A stretch of DNA of 64,000 nt from Rusavskia elegans (taxonomy: Eukaryota > Ascomycota > Lecanoromycetes > Teloschistales > Teloschistaceae). The position numbers and the translations under genes are program-made. The stretch spans positions 434,001 to 498,000 of the forward strand of contig SAUG01000015.1 of NCBI GenBank assembly GCA_011316305.1. Reading direction: 5' to 3'. Below the pieces are notes generated by a model. It saw only the letters and a program-made list of their open reading frames with translations. It was not told the origin of the DNA and searched no databases. Positions within the stretch are counted from its first letter, which is position 1. Each line of letters begins with the position of its first letter. This document shows, in pieces, positions 12,405-24,000 of the stretch.

Positions 12405-12675
12405 TGATTAAAGTAAATATATATTCTAATATAATAGAGCAAGCTATAGAAATAACGTTATTTTATTTATTTAATTAAAGGATAGATAAAAACTCTATAT
12501 AGTACTTTTATCTCCTAAATTAAACTAGCGCGCTAAAGTTTCGGTATAGATTATCTAATCTATAATCCTTTAACGCGAGTCTTGAAAGCGATCTACGCGT
12601 TAAAGTTTCGATATAGATGAAATAATCTATATCGCTTCAGCGCGAATTTTATCTGAACTGCCGTATATTTTAACA
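12405..12675 (-). repeat. LT1 5' LTR
   Basis: This 271-bp partner of 763-1031 keeps the canonical ATTTTAACA end followed by the ATTAC duplication. On the minus strand it is the promoter-side LTR. The bases immediately internal to it should be the primer-binding site, but I could not match them to a tRNA. Confidence 0.88.
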
Positions 12676-12680
12676 ATTAC

Positions 12681-13226
12681 TATCTTTAATTATATATAAT
12701 TAATCGTTATATAAATTTAATATTCTATTAAAAATCTTGTTCCGTTTTATAGTTTCGGTATATAGCGAAAATGTTATCTTTCTAATAGTATCTAGAAATT
12801 CATTTTTAAAGATTGATATTACTAGTATTCTAATAATCAATAAAATTTCCGCTGCTATGATTTATTTCTTTATAAAAGAATTAATCTTTTTAGATATCAT
12901 TTATAAAATTTAAATAAAGCAGTTAATAGCTAATATATCGTTATACAATCGAAAAAGTAAATATTTAAAACTATAATATCGAAAGCTATAGAATATTATC
13001 AGTATTTTTCTTCGGCTAATATAATAATAGATTTTCTAAATATATTCTATTTTTTTAAAAAATGAGTATTATTAAACGATTAGTAAAATATTAGATAATA
13101 GAATAGATTTTTGATTATTATTATAATAGTTTTATACTGTTGGTTACTTTATATCTAATACTAGATAGCTAATATATTTTATTAATATTACGTTATAAAA
13201 ATCTACGTTTCTTTTATCTATAGAAT
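12681..13226. other. Unassigned AT-rich RIP-mutated sequence
   Basis: This is host or older-repeat sequence between LT1 and the next MU1 short form. No ORF, motif or obvious match elsewhere in the window was seen. Confidence 0.6.
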
Positions 13227-13236
13227 AGTTTCTTCT

Positions 13237-13689
13237 AGACTGGCTATTTCGGTACGGGTTCTTGTCGGTATTCGAAAATCGGTTCGATCCGACCTATTAA
13301 AAAGTCGATATCGATTTAAATTCGAAAATCCGACTATAATTCGATCCGATCTATTAAACTATTTATAGAGAATATAATATTATAAATAATTAATTGTTGA
13401 ACTATATATAAAAATAATATATTTATATAATTTATTTTATTTAACTAGAATCTTTTTTACTAGCGTAGTTTATTAACAAAGATATATTTAAATAAATAGG
13501 TATAACTTTTATATCAAAAATATACTTTTTTATAAAAGTTTAATATTTTAGTAATTTCGAATTAGATTAGATTAGATTAAAAACTAGAAGCCGAAATCCC
13601 GTCGGTTTAATATCTAGAAAAGTCAGAACCGATTCGAATCGAATCGGTTTTTCTAATTCGGATTCGAAATCCGATCCGACAGCTAGTTT
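13237..13689 (+). mobile_element. MU1 short non-autonomous form (453 bp)
   Basis: The left end is AGACTGGCTATTTCGGTACG and the right end CGACAGCTAGTTT. The flanking 10-mers AGTTTCTTCT (13227-13236) and AATTTCTATT (13690-13699) match at 7 of 10 positions, with two of the differences being transitions. Subterminal regions carry repeated CGATCCGA/TCGGATCG words. It is essentially the two ends of a large MU1 joined together, with no coding interior. Confidence 0.82.
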
Positions 13690-13699
13690 AATTTCTATT

Positions 13700-14239
13700 A
13701 AAAGTAGCGGTATTATCCGTTTTGAAAAATCTAGTAATATATTTTATAAAAATATTCTAAAGAATATACAATAATAAAGAGAATTAAATCTATAGAATTA
13801 TATTTTCTCAAATCTAAAAAAGAAAAATCTGTTTTCTATCGCGCTATTATAATTATTTTGAACTATTTTCTTTATAGTTATAAACGAGCTAGAAATATCT
13901 AAATTTAAATTTTGAAAAGTTAGTATTATTGATATATTAATGCTTTAATTATAAATATCGTTATAAATAAATAATTTAATTATATTAATTATATTTTATT
14001 TTAGTAAAATAATTTTCCTAGACAATTATTTTAGCTACGGTAAAAATAATAATATTGATATTAGAATTATTTATATCATTATTTAAAACTATAAAAAAAA
14101 ATCCGATTTTGTAATTTATTTTGATTTTAGACCGTTTCCGCTAATAGAAATATAGAGAAAAGAAAAGATAAATTTATTATACTATAATAAATAATAGTTT
14201 AGATATTATAAAATTAATAGTTTAAATATATATATTTAT
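13700..14239. other. Unassigned AT-rich RIP-mutated sequence
   Basis: This is featureless A/T-rich sequence with stops in every frame. No repeat match was seen. Confidence 0.6.
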
Positions 14240-14251
14240 ATATATAATTTA

Positions 14252-15222
14252 ATTCTTCTGGAAAGTTCCTATCTAGAATTATATTAAATTTTTATATATA
14301 TATATATATATTCTATTAACGTTATATACGGCAACGATTATTGTATTTTATATATAAAGAAATTTTTACAGCCAAAGCAATTCGTCAGGCAAGGTTTACA
14401 GCGCAGTCAATCACTTCCATTTGACTATTTCCTTCTTTATTCGATTACGAATCCTCTACTATATTTAAATACTATATATTCCTTTCTCGACGTTATATAT
14501 AATTATCAGCTTTTAATATTTCTGCTATATCTACCTGCTATACTACGAAGTAATTATCTACGTCTGTCGCTTCGGCTATACTTATCGTATAACCCGTACC
14601 TAAACGCTCTACTAAGCTATTAAAATACTCTTTAGCCCGCGTAGCTTTAAGAAGGTCGCTAGCTATAGGGTCGCCTACTAGTACGCTAGCTACTATAGCT
14701 AGAAGCTTTATCCGGTCGATTAGGCTAAAGGAGGATAGGAAGGTCGGATAGCGCGTTTTAAAGGCGGTAAAGAAGAAATCTTTATCGAAGTCGGAATAGG
14801 TTACTCTAGCTATAACGAGATAGTCGATAACCGCGCGGTTAGATATAGTTATTACGGATATACTACCGTCTGATTTAGCTACGGTATAGCTGTTACGGGA
14901 GTATATACGTACGTAAAGGGTTTTAGTAAATTATAGTACTTGCGAGAGGTATTATAGGACTTGTATTACTGGTAAAAGAAGAAAAAGCAATAACTGCGAG
15001 GTATATTTATCTATAAAAATTCCTACGTTAAGTTATTAGTAGAAGGATACGTTATATTACTAAGTAAATTTAAATTAAAATTTCATAGAACCGTTATTTA
15101 CGTTATTTAAACTAGGATATAAGTTCTACTATCGTATATTTAATACTGGTATACTAACGCTTGATTTGCTTACCGAACCACTGGTTTACCGGGTATCAAA
15201 ACTAAAATAAATAACTAAATAA
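14252..15222 (+). mobile_element. RP1 retroposon, near full length
   Basis: It starts with TTCTTCTGGAAAG (RIP-altered CCCCTCTGGGGGG) and ends AAATAACTAAATAA. The shared 12-mer ATATATAATTTA occurs at 14240-14251 and 15223-15234 as the target duplication. The body is one of the better preserved copies. Landmarks are AGCGCAGTCAATCACTTCC, TAGCCCGCGTAGCTTTAAG and GAACCACTGGTTTACCG. The middle third (about 14510-14820) is nearly open on the minus strand, giving a coding-like stretch with the segment FKTRYPTFL that matches no family I know. The stop present there is a TAG of the RIP type. Confidence 0.85.
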
Positions 15223-15234
15223 ATATATAATTTA

Positions 15235-15731
15235 TCAATATTGTAATATCTAAAATAGTTTACTAATTTCTATATTTTAATTTAATCGAATTTTACTTTT
15301 TTTTATTTTATTCTTCCTACGTTTTTTTATTAAAGGATTATTCAAATTGAATATTTTAATAAATTCGTAAATATTTTGAAATGATTTCTATAATTATAAT
15401 AAACTCTACTATAAAAACTATTCAGCCAATTTAATTAGATATTTCATTTTTAGATTATCGTATTTTTTAAATTTTATAAATCTTTTATTTATTATAGTTT
15501 TTTATTTTTATTTTTATCTCATTGTCGATAAGATCAAATAATAGAAATTTTAATAAATCACTATTTTAATATCGATGGACTATTCTAATAAAAGTATATA
15601 AATGATATTATAAATTTTTAATTCAATTAAAAAATTTAATTAATAAATTTGAAAATTTATATATTTGAAATATTGATAGAAATTAATAAATAAATAAATA
15701 ACTCAGTTTTATTATTTCAACTTTATTTTTT
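15235..15731. other. Unassigned AT-rich sequence
   Basis: This is very AT-rich sequence between RP1 and a truncated SINE. No recognisable feature was seen. Confidence 0.6.
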
Positions 15732-15744
15732 CTATAGATATTAG

Positions 15745-15897
15745 TCCAGATCTAGCTCCTTCGGGAGTCCTAAATTGAATTTTCGGTAAAATATATAAAA
15801 TTTTAATAATTGCGTAATCTGATCGGTTTAATGCCTCTAGTATTAAATCGTGAAAGATTAAAATCAAAATCCGAATAATAAAATCGAATAAATAAAT
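15745..15897 (+). mobile_element. S1 SINE, 5'-truncated (tail only)
   Basis: It matches the last ~150 bp of the S1 copies at 17427 and 36031: TCCAGATCTAGCTCCTTCG, then TATTAAATCGTGAAAGATTA, then AAAATCAAAATCCGAATA. The tRNA-like head is missing. The flanking 13-mers CTATAGATATTAG (15732-15744) and ATATAGATAATAG (15898-15910) agree at 11 positions, as expected for a target duplication of a 5'-truncated retroposon. Confidence 0.8.
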
Positions 15898-15910
15898 ATA
15901 TAGATAATAG

Positions 15911-16902
15911 TAATAGATTATTTATAATATATTTTTTCGTCTAATATTTTTTATTATAGTATTTAATCTAGTTTTTGTTTTAAATTTTATTACAATTCGT
16001 ATATTTTAATTCGTATATTGTTTTTAAATTTTCTATTTTTTTTACTACTAGTAACAATATATTTACTATTATATTTTTTATAGCTTTATTTTTAAACGTT
16101 TTCGAATATTATATTCAGATAGTAATCAAAATATTATTTAAATAAATATATATTTAAAAAGTTAAATATACTATTAATTTCGATAAATTTAATTTAAAAA
16201 AAAAAGATTAATTTAATTTTTTCCTTTTTTATTTATATATACTTGAAAGTAATATTCTTTCAATTAATTGTAGTAATAGTCTATTTATTAATTCAAAGAT
16301 AAATGGTAGTATTTAATCGATATTTCATTTTTAAAAAATCGTAATCCTTCGATTGGAATTCGTTTATAAAAAGGAAAGTTTCTATCGCTAATAATTCTAT
16401 TAGAAGAAAATTTAAAAATTTCATTCGTATTATTTATTTAATGGTATTATAGATAATATATTTCTGTTTAAATATATATATCGATAATTACTAGTTTTAA
16501 ATCAATTAAAATAAAATATACTAAATAGATAACAGTATAAAAATAGAATCAATTGATATTTTCTTTAATAGCTATATAGAATATAAAAGATCTTTTAATT
16601 TTTTATAAAATTTATATTTATAGATTTTGATTTGTTAATAGATATTACTTTATTCTCCAAATCTATTAATATATTCGAAAAATATCGACTAGCTATAGCT
16701 ACGATATATAAACGATAAATTTCATTTATATCTAATATAATCAACTATAAAATTATTGTGGTATTTTATTATAAATTTTATACGAATTGTTATATTTTTA
16801 GATATATAAAATTTATTTATATAAAAGAGTAAACTAGTTTCTACTTCTATTATCTATAGTACCGCTTTTTATTATTATTTATATTTTATTAATTATATAT
16901 AT
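15911..16902. other. Unassigned AT-rich RIP-mutated sequence
   Basis: No gene, no clear repeat family and no open frame of note. The composition is typical of RIP-saturated DNA. Confidence 0.6.
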
Positions 16903-17426
16903 TTCTAAATATAGATTCTTTTTAAAAAGTTTCTATTTAAAATTAGATTGAATTTTTAAATATATATATATTTATATCTTATCAACGCTATATACGGCAA
17001 CGATCGTTATAGTTTACAAATAAAGAAAATTTTACAGCTAAAGCTCGTTGGGCAAGATTTATAGCGTAGTCAATCACTTTTATTTAACTGTTTCCTTTTT
17101 TATTCGATTACGAATCCTCTATTATTTTTTCCACGACGTAATAAATAATTATAAATATCCAATATTTCCGCTATAGCTATCTACTATAAAACGAAATATC
17201 TATCTATAGTTTTCGCTTCAGCTATATCTATTATATAGTTTATATTTTCATATTTTATTAAACTATTAATTTATTCTTTAGTTTATATAGCTTGAAAAGG
17301 AGTACTAGAAAGTACGCTAGCTACTACGGCTAGAGACTTTATTCGGTTTATTAGATTAAAAAGAAATAGAGAAATTTGATAGCGCGTTTTAAAGGCGATA
17401 AAAAAGATATTTTTATAATAGTCGAT

Positions 17427-17851
17427 GGCTTGGATGGCGCAGTGGCAAAGACTGCGTGACTTGGAGGCCCAACGGATCTAACGCTCTTCGAAGTTAACGG
17501 AGTAAAATCCGGCGGGTCGGAGGTTCGAATCCTTCGAAAGTTAATCTAATATTTAAGTTTTTTCTATCGACTAAATCGATTTTTATACAGAGTTTTTATA
17601 TAAAGGACTTATATAGTAGACTATACCGGTCTAGCCGTATCGGTTAAAGTCATTTAAATTCAAAAGAAATTAAATAGAAAAAAAATTCCTTTAGAGTTTT
17701 AGTCCAAATCTAGCTTCTTCGAGAATTTTAAATTCGAATTCTCGGTAAAATATTTAAATATCAAATGATTACGTAATTTGATCGATTTAACGCATCTAGT
17801 ATTAAATCGTAAAAGACCAAAATCAAAATCCGAATATTTAAATCGTATATA
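17427..17851 (+). mobile_element. S1 tRNA-derived SINE, full length
   Basis: It is flanked by a perfect 13-bp duplication, TATAATAGTCGAT, at 17414-17426 and 17852-17864. The head is tRNA-like: A-box-like TGGCGCAGTGG at 17435-17445 and B-box GGTTCGAATCC at 17522-17532, an internal RNA polymerase III promoter. The 87-bp spacing of the boxes fits a leucine/serine-type tRNA with a long arm or intron, but no acceptor stem closes. A ~310-bp body follows, containing CTATCGACTAAATCGATTTT, and the tail ends GACCAAAATCAAAATCCG. That tail resembles the RP1 3' end CCAAAACCAAAAC. Confidence 0.9.
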
Positions 17852-17898
17852 TATAATAGTCGATATAGATTACTCTCGCTATAATAAAGTAGTTAACG

Positions 17899-18091
17899 TG
17901 TTATAACGATGTCAAATATAGATAATAATTGGATGGTAGAAGGATTTATTAAAATTTAAATTCTGTAGAAAAAGCCTGCGGGTATAAAAGATGCGTGCCA
18001 AAGCCGCTATCTAATCTAGCGAGCCGTACTAATCCAAATCTGACAATTTATTTACATGCTTTTCGGTTTTATAAAAGCTTGCTCTATAATA
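17899..18091 (+). repeat. LT2 solo LTR
   Basis: This 193-bp copy matches both LTRs of the element at 2990-4914 (CCTGCGGGTATAAAAG, TCTAATCTAGCGAGCCGTA, AAAGCTTGCTCTATAA). It begins with an intact TG and is flanked by a perfect 5-bp duplication, TAACG, at 17894-17898 and 18092-18096. The interior is gone, the normal outcome of LTR-LTR recombination. It interrupts RP1 immediately after the SINE duplication. Confidence 0.9.
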
Positions 18092-18518
18092 TAACGTCTG
18101 CGAGAATAGATAAAGTTATTACGGATATAGAAAGATATTATCGTTTAGTTAAGCTACGGTATTGCTTTATAAACATATATATATACGTAAAGAATTCTAG
18201 TAAATCGTGGTATTTATAGAAGATATTACAAAACTTATATTACTAATAAAAGAAAAAGAAAAAAAAAAGCGAAAACTACGAGATATATTTATCAATAAAA
18301 GCTCTACGTGGATTAAATTATCGGTAAAAAGATACGTAATATTACAAAGTAAATTAAAATTAAAATTTAAATAAACTATTATTTACGTTAATTTAACTTG
18401 AATATAATTTCTACTATTTTATATTCGATACTAATATACTAAAACTTGATTTATTTACCGAATTATTAGTTTATCGGATACTAAAATCAAAACCAAATTA
18501 TTTAAATATCGATATTTA

Positions 18519-21022
18519 GATTTTAAAGTCAATAAAATATATTATTAATAATCGAAATCGTTAGACTATTAGTTGTTTTATTAAAGACAATATATTAGAT
18601 TATTAAATATTGTAAATTTAGATTATAATATATATTTTTAATAATAGAACCAATTTTCCCTTGTATTTTTCATCGAAAGTATTTATTATTAATTTATTAA
18701 TATTTCCTTAACGGCCGATCGTATATTAAAATAATTTTTATAAACGAAATAAATTTGATTTTTTATATAATAATAAATGTTTAATTTTATTATTAGTAAA
18801 GTTTTTAGATTTTATAAAATGATTTCAGGGTTTTTTATTATATAATTTATCTTAATAATATAATTCGAACAATTTATATTAAAAACGATTTAATATCGAA
18901 TTTTAATTAAAATAAATTAAATTCTATTTAGAATATAAAATATATCATTATATTTTATATACTAGTATTTTTATAATTTAATTTCTTTTAAAACGAATCG
19001 GCTAGATTTATTTTTTCTAGACGATAGATAAATTTAAAATCTATTTTGATATTTGATTTTTCGTTATTATATAGATAAATGATCGCGATTATTTTAGCGC
19101 TAGACTTATAACTATATATATCTTAAATATATTATATTTACTTAATATATTTGGTATATCGAAAAACGATATAAATATTCTATAATAATTTAAATTAGAT
19201 ATTTTGTAAAAGATATCGTATAAACTTTTAATTTAATATAAATAAAATTTTTCCAATTTTTTTTATAAAGCTTTTAAATTTTATTAAATATTAATAGATC
19301 CTAAAAAAATATTAATTCAAAAATCAAATTTTAAAAGATTTTAGTTTTACTATATTTCTTTTCAAATAGTTCGATAAATATTTTTAATAGAAAGCCGTTT
19401 CGTATTTTAATTTATCTATTTTCAACTATAATTGAAGCTATAACTTGACTATCTATTTTCTTTACTTGTCAATATTAATAGAAATACTTTCATTCGTATT
19501 AACTATAGACTTGTTAAAAAAAGTTATTATTATCTAATAAAGAGTTCGATTTTTGATTATTTTATTTTTAATTTTAATTTAAGTTTCAGAAATATGATTT
19601 AGATTAATAATTAATATTACTATATATAAAACCAATTGTAGATTTATTATACTATATACGATTTTTGAAATTATTATTATAAATAATGGAAATATCTTTT
19701 CTATTAGTATTATTCCGGCTATTTTATAGTCGATCTTTCCAGTTTCGAATTTTGAAATTGATAAATCTCTTGAAGTATATAAAGATTTTCTATTATTAAT
19801 CTAATATTATTTCAGATATAGTTTTTTTATTAAATATTTTAAACTTTATATTATCATTGCCGAAATCTTTTAGTTTGAATCTATAAATATTTATCGTACG
19901 CTATTAATTAAAACGAATATTTTTTAAAAAAAAGATAGAATACTATTTTTTAAATAAAGAAAATAATTAGTTTTTAAATAATATAAAAAAGTTATGAAAT
20001 TCCAAACTATTTTAGTTTTTATTATTTATCGTAAAAAGATATTTTGTCGCGGTATATAAAGAACGAGACTAGAAATTAATAATAAAATTTGGAAAAAAAT
20101 AGATAAAATAATTAATAATAGAATATTAATATTATTTTCATTTATAAAAATTTCATTTTATTCGAGTTATAATTTTAGTTTCTAACTATTAATAAGTTTT
20201 AACTCTATCGGATTCGATATAGATAAACGGATAATAGTTTAAATTAATAAAACTAATTTTTATAAAATTTAATCTATTTATTATATTTTTTCGAAAGATT
20301 ATTTTATCAATCTACTTTCGTATTTTTTAATTTTAAATCTTAACGAAATTTACGACGTCCGCGAAAATCTAATAATCGATTTAAAAAAAGTTAGTCGATA
20401 TTTAAAATATAAATCAAATTTATTATACGGAAAATTTCTTTTCTATAATCTATTTTTAAAGTGATCTTTTTTTCGCTATTATATAAGATTCTAATATTTA
20501 AAATATTTTATTATTTTTAATAAAAGTTTCACTATTTTTTCTTTTATTATTCGAAATATTCGAATTGTTACTATTAATAGATAGTTTACTCGAATTAATT
20601 AAATTTCTAGAAATGAAAATCTTTAAAAAATATGATTATTATTTCTATTATATTTACTAAATTTACCAGATTTCGTCGTCGGAAATGATATAGTTTTCTA
20701 ATATTTTATTTTTACAACTATTATTAAAATCAAATTAGATTTTTTATATAATATAAAATAAATCCGTTTTATAAATAGTAAAGCCGATAAAGTTTCCTTT
20801 AATAGACGTCGAAAAGATAAACAGATTATTAAATTAATTCGTAACGTCTATAATACGTAAATTTGGAGAAATATTATTATCTTCGATTATTTCTACGCTA
20901 GTATAAGATAGACCTTTTAAAAGTACGTTTTTTTAGCTATAATTTTTCCGAACATTATATTTGTTTATAGATATAATCGTACTAGATATATAATATACTA
21001 TATTAAAAATATTTTTATAAAT
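18519..21022. other. 2.5 kb of unassigned RIP-mutated sequence
   Basis: Both strands are full of stops and I recognise no domain. It may be a remnant of an older coding repeat, for example around 20800-20960, where CpG-containing words are denser. I found no second copy of it here, so nothing specific can be said. Confidence 0.55.
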
Positions 21023-21035
21023 AAATTCAATTTAT

Positions 21036-24000
21036 TTAATTAATTTGTTTTGGTTTTAGTATCCGGTAAACCAGTAGTTCGATAAGTGAATCAAGCGTTA
21101 GTATATCAGAATCGAATATACGGTAGTAGAATTTATATTCTAGTTTAATTAACCTAAATAATAGTTTTTTAAAGTTTTAATTTGAAATTACTTAGTAATA
21201 TAATAATTCCTTCTATCGATAATTTAACTAATAGAGAAGTTTTTATAGATAAATATACCTCGTAGCTATCGTTTCTTTATTTTATAAGTAATATAAATCC
21301 TATAATATCCTTCGTAAATACTACGATTTATTAAAACTATTTACGTATATATATACACTCGTAGTAGCTAAACTATAACTAAATTAAACGATAATACCTT
21401 TATTTAGAAACCTATATTTACTTTCGATAATATCGACTACTTTATTATAACTAGAGTAACCTATTTTAACTTCGATAAAAAATTTCTCTTTACTACTTTT
21501 AAAACGCGCTATCCGATTTTTCTATCTTCTTTTAATTTAATCGACCGGGTAAAGCTTCTAGCCGTAGTAGCTAGCGTACTAGCTAGTAATCCTATAGCTA
21601 GCGACCCTTTTAAAACTACGCGGGCTAAAGAGTACTTTAATAGTTTAATTAAATTGGCCGTCGGGTCGGATTTCGAACTCGGGTTAAAGGAACCGATCCG
21701 ACCTAAATCGGTTTCGATTTTTCTAGGTATCGAACTAAATCAGATCGGATTATTTTAAATACTAACCCGATTCGATTTCGGATCGAATCTAGGTTTCCGG
21801 ATTTAATTACCTAAAACCGTTAAAATTTCCTTTTCTATATTATAATATTAAAAAATTCCCGCTTTTACTATATAGTTATATTAATATTTTAGATAATATT
21901 TAAATAGATATCGATTTCTTTCTACTAAATAATAAATAATAATTAAAGTTAATATCTATATATCTATATTATCTTTCTATATTATTTATTATATAAATAT
22001 AAATTATTTTAATTTTAAAGATTTAAAATATTTAATCTTTTTATATCTAGCGAGATCCTTTTCGATAGATTTTTTCTAAATAAAATCAATCCTAGCTAGT
22101 CTATAAACTAGACGGTAAACCGATTTACGAATATTTTATTATTAAAATTTAATTAATTATATAGAAAGTAAAAAAAGATTATTAAAAATATAGCTTATTA
22201 AATTCGAGCTAATAATCTAATACTAGTTTTTTAAAATAATAATAGAAATATTTAATAGTGTCTAGATTATTATAAAGAGTTTAAATATTAGTAATCTAGT
22301 ATTTTTTTAGCTATTAATATTAAAAAGATATTCTATAGAAAATTTATTAAATTTTTCTAGTCGAAAAAAGCTATAGAATAAATATAGTCGAAATAGTAGT
22401 AAATATTCTACTAGAAAAACTTAATAATAGAAAGTTTACCTAAAATTATATATAAAATCTGTTCTATAATTTTTAATTTTTCTAATATATCTACTATAAA
22501 GAAATATTTTATTTTATTATTTTCTAAAAAATAAAACGATATAATTTATAGTCTTTTATTAAATTAATATTTATTCGTATAAATAGCTAATAGTAATAAA
22601 AAAAAGTAATATAAAATTTATTTTAATTATAGAAAAAAAGCTATATAAAATTTAAATCTACTTTTAACTAAATTATATAGAATATATTTCTATATAAAAT
22701 TATTTAGATCTAAATCTACTAGTTCGGACTATTAAAAATAAGAGATTTAAATAACTACTATAAATACTTTATTTAGATATAAAATTTATCGGCCGTATAT
22801 AATTTATTTAAATAGTTTTTAATAGCTATAAAATTATCCGCGAGTAGATTAAATTAAATTTAAAAACTTTAGAATATATTTTCTTTATACTAGATATCTA
22901 GTTAAATCTATAAAAGATTATATATCTAAAACTATTTATTTATTTAATTAATATTTATTTTTAGTTTTTAAACTATCTAATTAAAGCTATATCTTTTTCT
23001 ATTAATTATTCTAGCTATTTTTTATATTAGAAACTATTAGAACTTTTAGAATTTTTTTAATTTAAGCCGAAACTTCCAGATATTATTATTAATAATATCA
23101 GTTCTAATAGTATATTTAAAGAAAAGTTTAAAAAGGCTTTTACTTAACTTAATAGCTAATAGAATTGAGTTGTAAATTTTCTATTTTATCTAGTTTATAT
23201 AATCAATATAGTAGCTTAAAACTTTATTAAAACTATTAAATTATAAATAATTAGCGACGATTTTATTTAAAAACTAGATAATAAATAAATTAGGAATATT
23301 AAAACTAGCCTATTAAGTATTATAAAAAAGATAATATATATAGATAATATAAATTTAGAAATTTTAAAACTAATATTTACTTTAGATTTATAATATTATA
23401 ATCTATATTTCTACTTTCCTTTAATATAAACTTTGCTTTAAAATTTTTAGAAAAAGATCGATTCTAATTTCTAATCTAGAAACCTATTTTAAAATATTTA
23501 TATTTAATAGAATTCGATATATTTTATAATATATCGGATATATTAACAACGTTATTTTAGTAATAAATTTATAGAAGAAAATTCGTAAAATCTATAAATA
23601 TAAAGATTAACTTTCAATATAGATAAATAGTAATTTCTTATATTATAGATAGTATACTATAGCCGTTCTATAAAACTCTTTTATTAGTTTTAAAAACTAT
23701 AAATATTAGAATTTATATATTATTCCGATTTTATAGTACTATTTTCGATTATTTTACTAGAATAGAAAAAAAAGTTCGATTATTAAATTATTCTACTAAG
23801 GAAATAATACTAACAGCTTATAATAATTCTAATATAAAGTTTATAATATTCTTTCTTTATATTAGAAATAAAAGTAGATTAATTTATAATATTATAAATA
23901 TACCAGATTCTATAGTAAAATATAGCCTTTATCGAAACTAGAATAAAGAAAATGATAATAAAAAAATAAAAGCTTTACTTAAAATATAAAAATAGGTATC

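Larger units (their letters stand above)
763..12675 (-). mobile_element. LT1: Copia LTR retrotransposon, degenerate, with nested insertions
   Basis: Two matching ~270-bp LTRs (763-1031 and 12405-12675) start with TG and end TTTTAACA (right) or TTTTAATA (left). They are flanked by a 5-bp duplication, ATTAT (758-762) and ATTAC (12676-12680), which differ by one C-to-T change. Removing the MU1 at 2524-6954 and the two RP1 copies at 7058-8369 leaves about 6.2 kb, a normal size for a Copia element. Reverse transcriptase and RNase H remnants read on the minus strand near the left LTR. The 5' LTR is therefore the right one and gag lies near 12 kb. The order RT then RNase H next to the 3' LTR fits Copia (integrase before RT), although I could not recognise the integrase itself. 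Every frame is broken by RIP-type stops. Confidence 0.88.
16917..18505 (+). mobile_element. RP1 retroposon split by a SINE and a solo LTR
   Basis: The RP1 body is recognisable in three blocks: 16917-17426, 17865-17898 and 18097-18505. These are separated by the S1 SINE (17427-17851, with its duplication) and the LT2 solo LTR (17899-18091). It starts with the RIP-altered purine-rich end and ends in a CCAAATTATTTAA tail. Flanking 13-14-mers agree only partly, so the ends are approximate. It is heavily RIP-mutated. The 74-codon ORF at 17995-18219 runs across the LTR/RP1 junction and is spurious. Confidence 0.8.

Noticed and set aside
14252..15222. RP1 as a solo LTR
   Set aside because: The ~950-bp repeats have 13-bp rather than 5-bp duplications, no TG/CA ends, and truncated copies that all keep the same end.
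17427..17540. Functional tRNA gene (Leu/Ser-like A and B boxes)
   Set aside because: The same sequence recurs at 36031 and 63900 with a conserved ~310-bp body, a tail and target duplications. It is the head of a SINE, and no closing acceptor stem was found.
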